NCBI GenBank assembly: GCA_036897625.1
Contig: JAYMTA010000222.1
Coordinates: 1-34,359 of the forward strand
Length of the DNA: 34,359 bases
From: Pelargonium cotyledonis
Taxonomy: Eukaryota; Streptophyta; Magnoliopsida; Geraniales; Geraniaceae
Direction of reading: 5' to 3'
Within the stretch, counting starts at the first letter, position 1. Each line of letters begins with the position of its first letter. Below, one piece after another: positions 11,785-23,600 of the stretch. The notes below the pieces were generated by a model, which searched no databases, was not told where the DNA came from, and worked only from the letters and a program-made list of their open reading frames with translations. The position numbers and the translations under genes are program-made.

Positions 11785-13112
11785 CCCTTTATTAATAACT
11801 ATTTTACTTTTCGATTTTGTTTCTCATTGGGTCGCAATGACAACAATATCAAATTTTGAAGGTAAACAATATTAGAAATAATTTGCTTGGTTCTTTTTTT
11901 CCCTTCAAAAGAAAAAGTGCAAAATCTTGAGAGAAAAAGAAGGAATGTTAGAAATCAAGAAAAAAATAGAAAGTTAATTGTATTACCAGGAAAAAAGAGT
12001 TTCTGAAAGTGTAAGTAAAGAGAATTTACACAAGAAAGAAAGGAGGATTACACTCGTAATTTTCTTTTCCCGAAAAGAAAACAACAAAATGATCTGAAAG
12101 AAAAAAACGCAATCTAAATTTGCCTAGCTATCATGCGAAAACAAAGTTTCACGCATGAACAAAATCAAGAGATGTAAAATGATTGGCGATGATGTTCGTT
12201 TGACGTAGTGTGTGATTGAGAGAATGTGACAAATAAATAATTATTTTCAATTATTCCTGACAATAGTCATGAATTAATCCACATTTGCAAAAAAAGTATA
12301 AAACACGATTGCTAATATCCATCTACTTTTACAAGTGTTACTTCTAGCCGTGTTTTACGGCTTTTCAGATCATTTATAATAAAGTTTTCTAGTTACACAA
12401 TAATATGTTTCTCAAAGAATCTATTTTGTTACATTTTTGTTACTGTTTTTATCTAATTCTTGTTAAAACTGAAAATTCGAACAACCGTAACAAGTCATAT
12501 ACACATACTATATGTTTAATGAGTTAACACATTTAATGACTTTGTCACTCATATTTTACACATTGAACTCACTACACAACCCTAATGTGTTTCATGCCAA
12601 ATTGTGAGCTTCGGCGATAAACAGCAACAAAATTATACATGACGATGTGGTCACAGGCTTAAAAGGGTCGGTTAAACAAAATACAAGTTTTTTTTATTAT
12701 AAAAATACACGTATTTTTATCGAAATACTTATTGTCAGTCTTAATATACATTGTCATTTAGTAGAACAAGATAGAGCTAGTAAAGTTATTTAAAAAAAGA
12801 TCATGCGAATCGAATTGCCAAGTACCAAAAGTAAAACAGGGAAGTGAGGTAGAGAAAGAGCTCACATTTCCACAAGAGTCTACCTGTAAGAAAGTACATT
12901 TTTCTATTTAATTAGATATACAATCAACCAACATTCATCGAGTTTAGAAAAGAATCCAGAAAACGCTTCAACTCTCGTACTTTCACCGAGAGATCAATGA
13001 ATCGGAATCATGACACACAGCGACAAAATGGTGGGGATGGGGGGCGAGAATTCCCGGAACATTTTGGTTTTTGAAGTTCCTATCAGTTCCCGACGACACA
13101 TCTGCAAAATTC
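11785..13112. other. Spacer between ZNF830 stop and K+ channel start; likely channel promoter
   Basis: This is an AT-rich, non-coding stretch between two minus-strand genes. It should contain the K+ channel 5' UTR and promoter (from 11785 upward) and the ZNF830 3' UTR (from 13112 downward). A 22-bp palindrome with 10-bp arms, ATAAAAATAC-AC-GTATTTTTAT, lies at 12699-12720. I see no transposon ends, RNA gene or convincing ORF. Confidence 0.5.
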
Positions 13113-16100
13113 TTACATGTGTTGAGCTCTCCAATCAACCGTGAAATTCTCATCATCCTCATCATCATCCTCATCATCCTCCTCATCATCACTAGATAAT
13201 TGTCGAGTTTTAGGCTCGGTGACAACATCCTCGGAGACTTTGCTGCGTTTCGAAGACCTAGCAGCCGCCAGCTCCATTTTCTTTCTCTTTAGCATTTCCA
13301 CCCTTCCCCAGTACGACCTGCAAAAGGAAAGTGTAAAAATTATCTCCAGTAAATATGCACACACGTGAATGTGTGTGTGTGTGTGTGTGTGTTTTGACAA
13401 TTAACTCCCCGAACTTTCAATTTTCCATTACATTAGTTAGATTTAGCTGATTTTTTCTTCTCTTATCATGCGTATCACAATCAGTTTCACATTCCGGTAT
13501 GAAATATTGAAAGTAGATAGAGTTGATTGTCGTGAAGAAAAGCACAAGGAGCTATCTGCAAATGAGGCTAAGTACAAGGTATTTATCTACAGATTGTCAT
13601 ATAATTAACAATGTGATGTGAGTGTTGTTCAGGTGTTCAAGGTGTTGAACTTACTTTTGCTCCAATGTTTCGGCTTCTTCTATCATTTCAGCCGCATCAA
13701 TCTGCAGACCACGAATTGCAACAATGGATTAAATCAGCAATTCAATGAATGTGCAAGTGCGAGTTTCAGAAGTAACCCTCACCTCCTCCTCTTCAAATCG
13801 GTCATCTACTTCCTTCAAATCCTCCTGAATCAACTTTTCGAATTCCTTGTACTCGTCTCTACAAATATATTACGTCAAGATTTTAGTACTATACTACTAT
13901 CCATATCAAAGGATGTATGTATAAATTTAAACCGAAAAGAAGCAAATATATGCTGTCAAACTTATGAAAGAGCCAAAATAGTCCAATCATCAGATTTCGG
14001 GTGTCAGCAGATTCGGTCCAAATTGCCAACTCTAATTAAATGTAATGAAATTGTTCATCAGAGAAAGCAAAAAATCATTCTGAAGTTCTGGGGTATGGAA
14101 AATGGAAGTGTAAGCCTGTCCTCGCAAAATTCTGCAATTTCGATAGCTTTAATGTAGAAATTTGGAAGACCAAAAAAGACATTACTAATTTAGAATATGA
14201 ACTTACTTGACATCTGGCTTTACGAGTTTTATGCCTCGAGCACGCAAATCAGCTTCCTTGCTGTCAAAGAAGCCTTCGGGCAGAGCACCCTTTACTTGCT
14301 TGGTTTTTGAATCAGCAACTTCTGCTGGTGGCTCTGTAAGCTCCCTGGAGGGCTGAACTTTTTTTGCAGGTTCATCTATGTCATTCTCTGAGTTTAACGA
14401 TTCCAACGCGTGAGTTTCAGCTGAACTCCCTGTCATTTTGTATGAATCAGAATCCAATATGCCTAATGTACGTGAAAAAATATACTCTCGTCCCAAAATG
14501 AGTCCACTTTCTCTATATAAAAAAAAAGTCCCTAAAATGAATGTCCACTTTCCTTTTTCGCTTAGTCAGTTGTAAAAATATAAATATATGAGAATGCATC
14601 TTGATTCATGAGATATCATCATAAATGGAAACCTACGAAGCAAAAGCAATGTTGAAATATTATCGTATATCAAATGTGTGCTTGCATAGGTATTTTATCC
14701 AACAAACTTCAAGATATAAAAGAGTTAAAACTGTGTCAAAGTTCTGATATATAAATATAAAATGATAAACATATAGCCAAATATCCAATATTTCAAACAA
14801 ACTCCATCATATTGAAATATGATAGCATCCAGTAAATCAGTTGGCAGTATAATTAGGAAGTCAACTACAAAAAGAGCCGCAAAAACTCTTACCAGTTTCT
14901 TGCCCCTGCTTTCTGTTGTCATCAAAAAAATCTGAAGGAAGCCCAGTTGATTGCTGAGGTTTGGACTTTTCTTTCAAGGGTTCAGGTTTTTTGTTTTGCA
15001 AATCAAGAGAATTTTCAGGTTTAGGTTTAGGTTTAGGTTTAGCAAACTCTTTGCTGGGCTCAGCTTTTGCATTGCTAACCCGAGCTAGTCCAGCTGCATT
15101 AGCTTTGAGATTACTTATTGCCTGTCCAGACACGGGTGTTTAGTAAGTAAAACTATCAACTAGAGCAAGAAGATAAACAATAAAGAATCGCAGGTTAAGC
15201 ATATATTATGGCAATTAAATGATATACTATAAAATCTTATACAAATAAAACTACAACTAACAAACAAGTAAGCATGCATTACACCAGAAAAGCCAACCAG
15301 GAGGTAAATAATCAAATCATAGTCAACAATGTGTGCAGAAACTAACTAAAGAACAGAGAAAATCATACACAGAGATCACAGAGACCAATTCCAGCTAAGC
15401 ATCCAAATCATATCTGAATATGAAGTAGAGAATTTAAGCATTTTCAACATTGTATCATACACGTTATACAATTCAGTGGCTGCAACCCTGTCTTTAAATG
15501 CCAGTTTTACGTAATCATGTAGGATACGATTGTCTGATTCATCACCTCATGATGTTTACGAGAAGCTTGGTGTGCATCCCATTGGGAGTCAGATTTCAAA
15601 ACAACATCACAAACCCTACAAACAGGTTGATCAAATTCATTGTACCTGCATAAATTTTAGAAAGAGAGATCAGCAAGAAACATCTTCGTGTGCACATATT
15701 TGCATACTATACAAGCTAAGTTATGCAAGCTTCGAATATTAAAAGGTACCGGCATCTCATGATTCATATCAATGAGTACAAGGTACAAAGTAAATTGTTT
15801 TATATAAAAATTCAGTGAATTTCAAAAGTTAATTATTCAACAATTCAACACAAACACTAAACAACCAAATATTTACCAATTTAAGCAAATAAAAAAACAA
15901 AACATGATTTAAACACTCTACCACTGATCAAATTGCATCACTGAAGCTATAAAATCATTTGCAGAATCCTGAATAATCAGCAACTAAATCTCCAGCAAAA
16001 ACTCAAAAACCCAGAAATGCAATTGCCACATACCGAACCAGAGGAGACTCAATGCGCTTGTCTTTCTTCTGTGCGTTCACTTTAGCACGAAACAGTGCCT

Positions 16101-16122
16101 TTTTCCTCGCCTGCGCATCCAT
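13113..16122 (-). CDS. ZNF830: ZNF830-like nuclear protein with U1-type C2H2 zinc finger
   Basis: Seven coding exons, minus strand: 16122-16034, 15645-15546, 15121-14893, 14429-14207, 13858-13783, 13701-13655, 13317-13113. Frame is kept throughout, giving 322 aa. The start MDAQARKKALFRAKVNAQKK is the conserved family N-terminus. The zinc finger is C39-x2-C42-x12-H55-x5-H61 (CRVCDVVLKSDSQWDAHQAS). A Lys/Pro-rich linker (KPKPKPKP), two LP-S/E-x-FFD motifs (LPSDFFDD, LPEGFFDS), a Glu-rich helix/coiled coil (DEYKEFEKLIQEDLKEVDDR) and a strongly acidic Asp/Glu tail follow. Animal ZNF830 is a nuclear protein linked to splicing complexes and genome stability; the plant role is inferred. The KPKPKPKP and acidic stretches are encoded by microsatellite-like DNA. 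A 5' leader exon is listed separately. Confidence 0.9.
13364..13392. repeat. (TG)n microsatellite in ZNF830 intron 6
   Basis: A run of alternating GTGTGT, starting as CACACACGTGAATG, lies next to the exon 7 acceptor. It is a simple repeat that may vary in length between individuals. Confidence 0.85.
13990..14034. repeat. MITE end fragment in ZNF830 intron 4
   Basis: CGGTCCAAATTGCCAACTCT plus a final A (14014-14034) matches the terminal repeat of the MITEs at 24759-24980 and 30025-30272. The opposite end is not recognisable nearby, so this is a decayed or truncated copy. Confidence 0.5.
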
Positions 16123-16253
16123 TGGAAAACAAATAATCTCCGACAACAAAATTGGGGGAAAATCTACGCCTGAAGCAAGAACACAATAAATCAAATTAAA
16201 CAAACAATTATATTAAGAAATTATTGGCGATTCTGGTAAAGCTACCGATTTAC

Positions 16254-16395
16254 CTTCAATTCCAGGATGAGATTGAGAATTTGCCTCTTTTACGGAGTCT
16301 AGGGTTTCGATTCTCTGTGCTTCTTGCCGTTCTCGAGCTGCCGTGAAAGCACCGAAACGGTGATATTTACCGTTAAAACGCGCGAATATCAGCAT
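16254..16395 (-). other. ZNF830 leader exon, possible in-frame N-terminal extension
   Basis: A donor GAAG/GTAAAT at 16254/16253 and an acceptor CTTCAG/GCG at 16170/16169 define a leader intron of 84 bp. An ATG at 16395 (AAAATGC context, A at -3) is open to 16254. After splicing it continues in frame through 16169-16123 into the conserved ATG at 16122, adding 63 residues. The leader peptide is Arg-rich at its start (MLIFARFNGKYHRFGAFTAA). It may be ordinary 5' UTR or a longer isoform. Confidence 0.5.
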
Positions 16396-17626
16396 TTTGA
16401 GGTGTTGGAAACGATCAGTCGTTTATGGGATGTATGAGTTCATGTTAATTGACCAAAATACCCTCTTCTACAGCTCAATAATGCTACTGTAGTTATATCC
16501 CATTCCTACATTTTATAAGGCCATTATGGGTAAATAATTATTTCACTCTCTGCCATCTTCGCCTTCCTCTAGATGTGGCTATTTGTGCTTCAGCCTTGAG
16601 GATCGCGTTAGTTTCGTGCTGAAAGTTTATAATTATATTAAATAAGTTAATTTATATCTGATAATTAGAATTCAAAACACTCAACTCAAGATTTACAAGT
16701 TATGAGACGGGTAAGTTAATTTATACCAGGTAATTTGAATTCAAGTAGTGCATTGAGAAATTGTGAGACTGGTAGGTTAAACTCGTGCATCTTGCATGTT
16801 CAACTTGAACCCGACTTGCCTTAAACCCACAACCCGAACGAACTACATTTGTTTGGAATGGTTTTGTGCTAGCCCTTCTCAATATAACTTGAAATCCAAA
16901 TGCCACCTATGGATAAATTCCAACACAATTCCCCCTAAACGGGGAGTAAGTTCGTTCATATTGTAGTCTAATTGAGTTCGGTGGTAATTGCAAAATGTGC
17001 GAATCTTTTCGACTTGACTTGCAATTTTTGTAAAAACATCTAATTTGAAATCGACATGAGACTTGATTAGGTCCATAAACCCACATATTTTTGGGTCGGT
17101 CTCGAGTATTTACTATGGTTCATATTTAAAGAAGATGCTATACTTAATTATAGTCAACAATTCAGCTGACTTGAAACTGCAGACACCAGAAATTCGATTC
17201 GATTTTAGGCCGATCAGATCGGATCCACACACTTTAAGTACAAAAAGTGAAACCTTATTCCGTTTCGGGCTAGACCCGATCAGACCTATCAACCCGAAAT
17301 ATATTTAACCCGAACCTTAAGCCGCTACATTTCGGGTCCCAAGTCACTGCCCAAATTGTCACTCTCTTCTCAGATTTCTTGCGTCCCAATAAATCAAAGT
17401 CTCTCTCTTTAATAATCACATTTCTTTGGTTCAGTGAAAGACAGTGTAGCAAACACTGCATCTGAAGTAGTTCACTACACAATTCTAGGGTTTCTGGTTC
17501 TCGCCAAATCTCCGAGAATCGCAGAGCTGGAAAGAGAGGCAACTGTGGTCCAATTGGTCAAATCCGTACGCGACTATGGTCTAGGGTTTGTGATTTTTAC
17601 TGAATCAGTGAGAATCGCGCAAAGAA
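16396..17626. other. Head-to-head promoter region between ZNF830 (-) and nicastrin (+)
   Basis: About 1.2 kb separates the two divergent start regions. About 16640-16920 and 17080-17330 contain decayed dispersed-repeat sequence with GGGTCGG, CCCGATC and AACCCGAA motifs. About 17340-17626 is the likely nicastrin 5' UTR (CTCTC-rich at 17399-17408). It contains a two-codon upstream ORF, ATG-GTC-TAG, at 17576-17584. No TATA box or further gene is convincing. Confidence 0.55.
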
Positions 17627-20600
17627 ATGGCCAGGAAGCTCCTTCTTCTCGTCCTTCTTGTCTTCAATTTTCAGCTCCATCTCCATTTTTCAGGTGAGTT
17701 GTTCGGTTATGATCATCTCAACGCTCTTAATTTGTTTGTTTTGTTTCAATAATCGTTTCTCTGGACATTGCACTGAAATTTGTGTGTTATTGTTGCTGTT
17801 GAAAACCTGTAATGTTCATTATAGTGACTAATTTGGTGCTGGGTCACGATCTGGTTCATTTTTTAGAGTGAATGTGGCTGTGGTAACTGTAGAATCGGAC
17901 AGATTATGCAGCTCTTTATGGTTTTCTTGAAGATGCTAAATATGTGATTTTATTGATTATTGAACTACTCTCTTGATACTTCATTAATTGGACTTTGCTA
18001 TTAAATTTAGGTTAAAAATCCATTCTTATTTGGTAAATAATAATCAGTAACAAGTTTGAAGCTAATTCTATGTGTTTGTGTGTGTAATGTTATTTTTTCC
18101 TTCGAAATCACTATGTTTGCAGCTCTGAATCTGATTACTAGAACTGCGGTTCAATGTTTAATTCAAGCATGTCTATACAAACTCAGTCTTAGCCTCTTAG
18201 GAATAGATATGAAAGGGGCCACCAGACTCCAGTGCTCTAGGCATCAATGTGGGGTCTGGAGTTGGGTTGATTCTATTTTTACAGCAAGGGTTTTGTTCTC
18301 TTATCGTTGCTTTTGCAAGAAGGCTTCCCTGATTTGAACCTGTGAGCTCAGTCTCCTGAATAGTTACATATTTTCTTTAGCTCACTCTAAGGTATTTCCA
18401 TTTCGTTGTGTTTGGTGTTGATTTTGCAAATTTTGGAAACTTTCAGGAGGGGAGAACTCTATGGAGTCAGTTCCTGATCTTCAGAAGTCAATGTACTTGG
18501 ATGTTGATGGATATCCTTGCGTGCGACTGCTCAATCTTTCTGGGGAGATTGGTTGTTCAAGTAGGTTTCCTTAAATGCATTGCATGCATCAAGCTGTCAT
18601 AATAATTTGCCTTTTTGATACTCTGATGGAGTCAAAATACTATATTTGAGTGTTTTGTGAATTTTTCTTCTCTTAATCAATATGTTCAGATCCCGGACGA
18701 GACAAAGTGGTGGCTCCGATTACAAGATTTAATGACACTAAAGACCTTGCTCGGCTATCTACAGTTTTGGTGTCACTGGATGAATTTGAAAGTTTCTTTA
18801 CTAGGTAAGAGCATCTATTTTAATTGATGATGCATTTGGTCATCTTGTTTTTGAGTAATTTATCCTGAACATGTTATCCACTATGTTTCTTTATTAGTGT
18901 CCAGCTGTTAGGATATCTACCTTGTTAGTGAATTTAGTTTCTGAGTTTGATAGATGGCATTGATAGGTGCCAATAAAACCATTGTAAAAGTTCTACCTAC
19001 AGAAACCATAGTATAAGTGCTTCCAGTGCCTCAATACATACATATAAGTGCTTCTGCTGTTGTTTGAACTTTACGCTATCTATTTGATTACATGTCTGTG
19101 TCTGTTCGAAAATGGATTTATACAATATAATAATAAAGAAAGTCAAGGATTGGACTGCACGCATGGGTGAAAACTAGCTAATTTTGGCACGCAAAGCCTG
19201 GTAAGGAAGATTTGGTGATATGAATCTAATGGTAACAAGATAGGCATGTTTTCCCTTGTTAGCAATTTCTTGAACTATCTATTTGATAACACGTGTGTGT
19301 GTGTGTGTGTGTGTTCGAAAATGAATTTATACAATATAATAATAAAGAAAGTCAAGGCATAGACTGCACGCATGGGTGAAAACTAGCTATTTTTGGCATG
19401 CAAAGCCTGACAGGGAAGATTTGGTGATATGAATCTAATGGTAACAAAATAGGCTTGAATAACTCCCTATTTGCTGAAGATAAGAATCTCTTAAGTAATA
19501 GTGATGTGAGATACCTTTTTTTTTCCAGGCTATCAAATGATTCAAGTTTTGCCAGGAATGTTGGTGGAGTTATAGTTGAATCTACGACTGAAGCTCGAAA
19601 CAGGTTAAAAGGTAAAATATTCTTATCTACTTATCATCTATCTTCTCACAAATGTAAAGTGAGTGAAAGCAGATACAACTAAAGGTCGGATTTTCTGTAC
19701 TTAGCAGGATTCTCTCCAGCGCAAAAGTTCCCGCAAGCTGAATTTGTTCCCTACCATAAAGTCAACTATGAGTGGAATCCAATTGTATGCTACGTATTTT
19801 ATTTTAATAAAGTTTCTGAATGCATCTAATAATTAGACTTAAACTGGATTGGGAGAGTGCTCGGATTTTTATCTTAAGTTTGAGGTTAAGTTAGATCAGG
19901 TTAAATTAAGATTTTATGTGGTTTGCATTTTTAAATTTATGTATAGCAACCCAAAATAACATTATTTTGCATTTACAGGGATCTGGCATTATGTGGAACA
20001 CTTATAATTTTCCCGTATTCTTACTCTCTGAAACCAGCACAATGGCCCTGCAGGAGGTAAGGCATGTTGTTTCAGATTTCTGTGCCCTGGGCAAGATATT
20101 CCTGTGATGTTATTGTTGTGATAGATTAGATATTGGTAAATATGTAAGTTAATTGCCCTCATTATTATATGTTGGAACATTTGGATCAGGTAACTCATTT
20201 GTGTTACAATTTACAAGGTTGTTAGTATAACTCCTTAAGGTCTTGGGTTTACTGAATTACCACTTCTTGATCTGAAAAAGTTTTTGAACACATGGTTTCT
20301 ATATAATTTTTCTCTTTGGTATAGAAGACGGTCACAAATGGGATGGGAGTGCTTGATCTACTGTGTACCTACCTTATTATATAAGTTTGAGGCATAGTTG
20401 TTAGTACATCAAATCACTAGAGATTCTCTCTTAATATATCTGTAACAAAATAGAAATTTTACGGGACCCTGAAATTCACACCTGCTTATATGCAGTTGTT
20501 ACATATTGGCATTGATCAGATCCCTCTTTCTCTATTTTTTCCGCCATATTTTATATGATCTTTTGTTCATGCAGGTAGCTATCAAGAATGAGGTTAACAA

Positions 20601-23600
20601 AGCACATACTGATAAAGTCGCGGAGTTTGACCTAGTGATGCAGGTATCTGATTGAGCTGTTTTCAATATGATTCTTCTACTCTATAAATTTGATGATCTA
20701 ATTGAGTAAACATTTGAAAAGTTAATATTGTCATTGATTTATTAACATTTCATTTGGCTTGGAGTAGACAACAAAATCTGGGACTCGTGATTCAGCATCG
20801 TGTTTAAAAGAAGAATCCTGCCTCCCATTAGGTGGATACAGGTGAGGTTTCCTTGAATTTTGTTCACATAATGATATTGTTGTCGAACTTTTTAATTGAT
20901 GTAATGTGTTTATATAATGTAAATTTGTTTTGCAAGTAGCTATCACTGTGGCGATTCCGGTTATTGTTATGTTTATGTTCATGTTCATTAGTCCGCCAAC
21001 CTTCCTTTCATGCGCGTGCCCTTATGCATTTGTTAACTTGGTTTGAATAGATTCAGGGATGATTGTTTTGGTTATTAGGGCCCAGAATATGATGTTGATG
21101 GGTAGATTCTTTGAGATACCAAGTTTGTTAGTTTGGAGCCGAGGAATAAGTTGAGTAATTCCCAGCTAACTTCTCTGACTATGGAGGTTTGGTGGTGGAA
21201 ATCCATACATGCATACAACTTGGTTGAAAGGAAGAAGAAAGTGGTGAATGAGTGTTAATTAGTTAATTTGATAGTGCAACAAATATGGAAATGTGTATTT
21301 GGAGGTAGTAGACGATACTTGGCTTGTAGGCAAGATCTTTGGTGTTCATCAGTATTATTATTTTTTGTAGTTTATTTCCATGTAATTGCCTGATTAGGTG
21401 GTTCCTTGTTGATCTTTTGGCACTGGATATAGCATTATGATTGCATGAGTATACTTCCTATGCTAAACTGGAATCTGTTGCACTGATTCAAAGAGAACTT
21501 AGTTGTTCTTTTTCTTTAATTATAATTCTGTTGCATCTTGATCATGAAGGGCAGTGTTTGGTCGTCGCTTCCACCAATAAATATTTCTTCCTCAGATCAG
21601 TCTAAACCTGTTATACTGACAGTAGCATCAATGGACTCTGCTTCTTTTTTCCGAGACAAAAGCTTTGGTGCTGACTCCCCTATTTCTGTACGTTCTAGTC
21701 TTCTTTTTATTTTTTATTTTTACACAATGCCTTTTCCGTCCTCGGCAAATCATTTGATAATGTCCGTACATCTTGTTAGGGGCTGATTTCATTGCTGACA
21801 GCTGTAGATGCACTTTCTCATGTGGATGGTTTGGATGAGCTTAGCAAACAGGTTTGTTTGATATTAATATTAAAAGGAATTCTGCTTATTTTTAGCGATG
21901 CTATGCCAACTTGTTAAATGCCTTTCATCGATGACTTAATTGTTGTACATTGTAGTGTTTGGACCTTTTTAAATATATTTATTTTTATTAATTTGGTGAT
22001 GTTTAAGTGGTTCTTAGCTTCAATTAACAATTGAACAAATCTTGGTGAACCATCTATTTCTAGTCTTATCTTATTCAGTTTGTTCTCCCCAGTGTACCCA
22101 TTTATGAACATCTGAGGTTTTGTGGAGATCTTTGTTTTTTTTTTTCAATAAAAAAAACTGACTAGTTGAGCTACACAGTAGGGGGTAGCTCTCCCCTTTA
22201 AACCCCACCCCACCCCACCCCACGCACACGGGTTTGAAACCACGACCTCCCACATGGAGACATGTGTTCTTAACCATTGCGTCATCCCCTAGGGGACGTG
22301 GAGATCTTTGTTGATTTCTGATTCTTTGCAATTTTAATCGAATGAGCAATTTTCACCTTCTTGACCTTGCTCTCAGGTGTGGCTCAAGCCAATACCATTG
22401 TAAATGTTTGTTGCAGTTTTAAGTAGCATTGGCTTTCATGTTCACTGGCGTGGGTCAGTCAGAGGCTCCTAGGGGCCCTTCAGTGCTGCCTCTTACTGTA
22501 TTCTCATGACTTGATATAAGGTCCTATTATTGTTCATGAGGCACTTGCTCGTGAATATTATGTACTGCATTGATGGTAGTCATTATGAGTCATGGTCTTG
22601 AGTGTTTGAGTCTTGAATGTTTGAAACTCCTTGTAATGTCCTTTACATGATCTGCCTTTCAGGTATCCTACCTTAGCAATCATAAAAATCCTCAACCCAT
22701 CCATAGACCTTCGTTGGTTCTATGAGCTCTATTACCATAGTCTATGACTCTATGGCCATAACTGGCCTAAGTTCTTGGCATAAGGAGCCAATTTTTTTTT
22801 TTCTTCCGCATGCGCTTGCGCTTTGTGACTTGTTCTACAGCTGCTTTGACTTGAGAATCACTTCAAAAGTTGATAGTTGATCAAATCTTTTCGCAGCTTG
22901 TATTTCTTATTTTCACAGGAGAGGCCTGGGGTTACCTTGGTAGCAGGAGATTCATGCTGGAACTTGATCTACAGTCAGATTTTGTCCGTGGCCTTAATAT
23001 CACGTTAATTGAGACGGTATATTTCTTCAGAAAGTTGATTTATGTATAATGTGCTCAGTCTGAGATTGCAGACTGATCTATAGACATTAGCTTAGTGTGA
23101 TTCTAATTTTGATACTTTGATGATTCTGCTTAGGTCATGGAAGTTGGATCTGTTGGGAAGAGCATCAGGAAAGGGGGTAAAACCTTTTATGCTCATACAA
23201 CCGGGGTAAAACTCGTGAATCATTTCAATCGATATTAACTAATCTATGCAATTTTATTACGACATCTTCTAGTGTGCTTGAAATGACAAAACAAGCACAT
23301 GCTGGTATTTCAATTGGTACCCGAGATTGTATCATTGGACCGGTTATTGCATTATTATCTAATTATGCCATAGTAATAAAAGAAGTGTTAGCCACTGGCC
23401 TAGCAAACACTTAATTGTGGGAGAAAAGGGCCGCCTCCTAAAAATGGACATCCTCCAAATAGGCTGCCAATAGTAGGTAGAGATGGAGGCTAGAAACAAT
23501 AAGGTTGCGTTTGTATCAAAAAAATTGGAATGAGGTTCTCATGACCCAAAAGTCCAAACCCAAACATGAAAAATGGGAATTTTATTTCCATTCTCATTCT

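Noticed and set aside
12699..12720. 22-bp AT-rich palindrome with an ACGT-like centre
   Set aside because: AT-rich palindromes are frequent in such sequence, and nothing links it to the promoter function of the channel gene.
13618..14157. 179-codon plus-strand ORF
   Set aside because: It is antisense to ZNF830 exons 5 and 6 and adjoining introns, has no domain, and starts with a non-ATG codon.
14478..14560. Stowaway-like end (CTCTCGTCCCAAAATGAGTC)
   Set aside because: It is similar to Stowaway MITE ends, but no matching right terminus or TA duplication was found, so it is at best a fragment.
15020..15043. TTTAGG repeats resembling interstitial telomere sequence
   Set aside because: The unit is 6 bp, not the plant 7-bp TTTAGGG, and it encodes KPKPKP within ZNF830 exon 3.
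17434..17697. 87-codon ORF overlapping the nicastrin start
   Set aside because: It begins with GTG and lies in another frame of the 5' UTR and exon 1.
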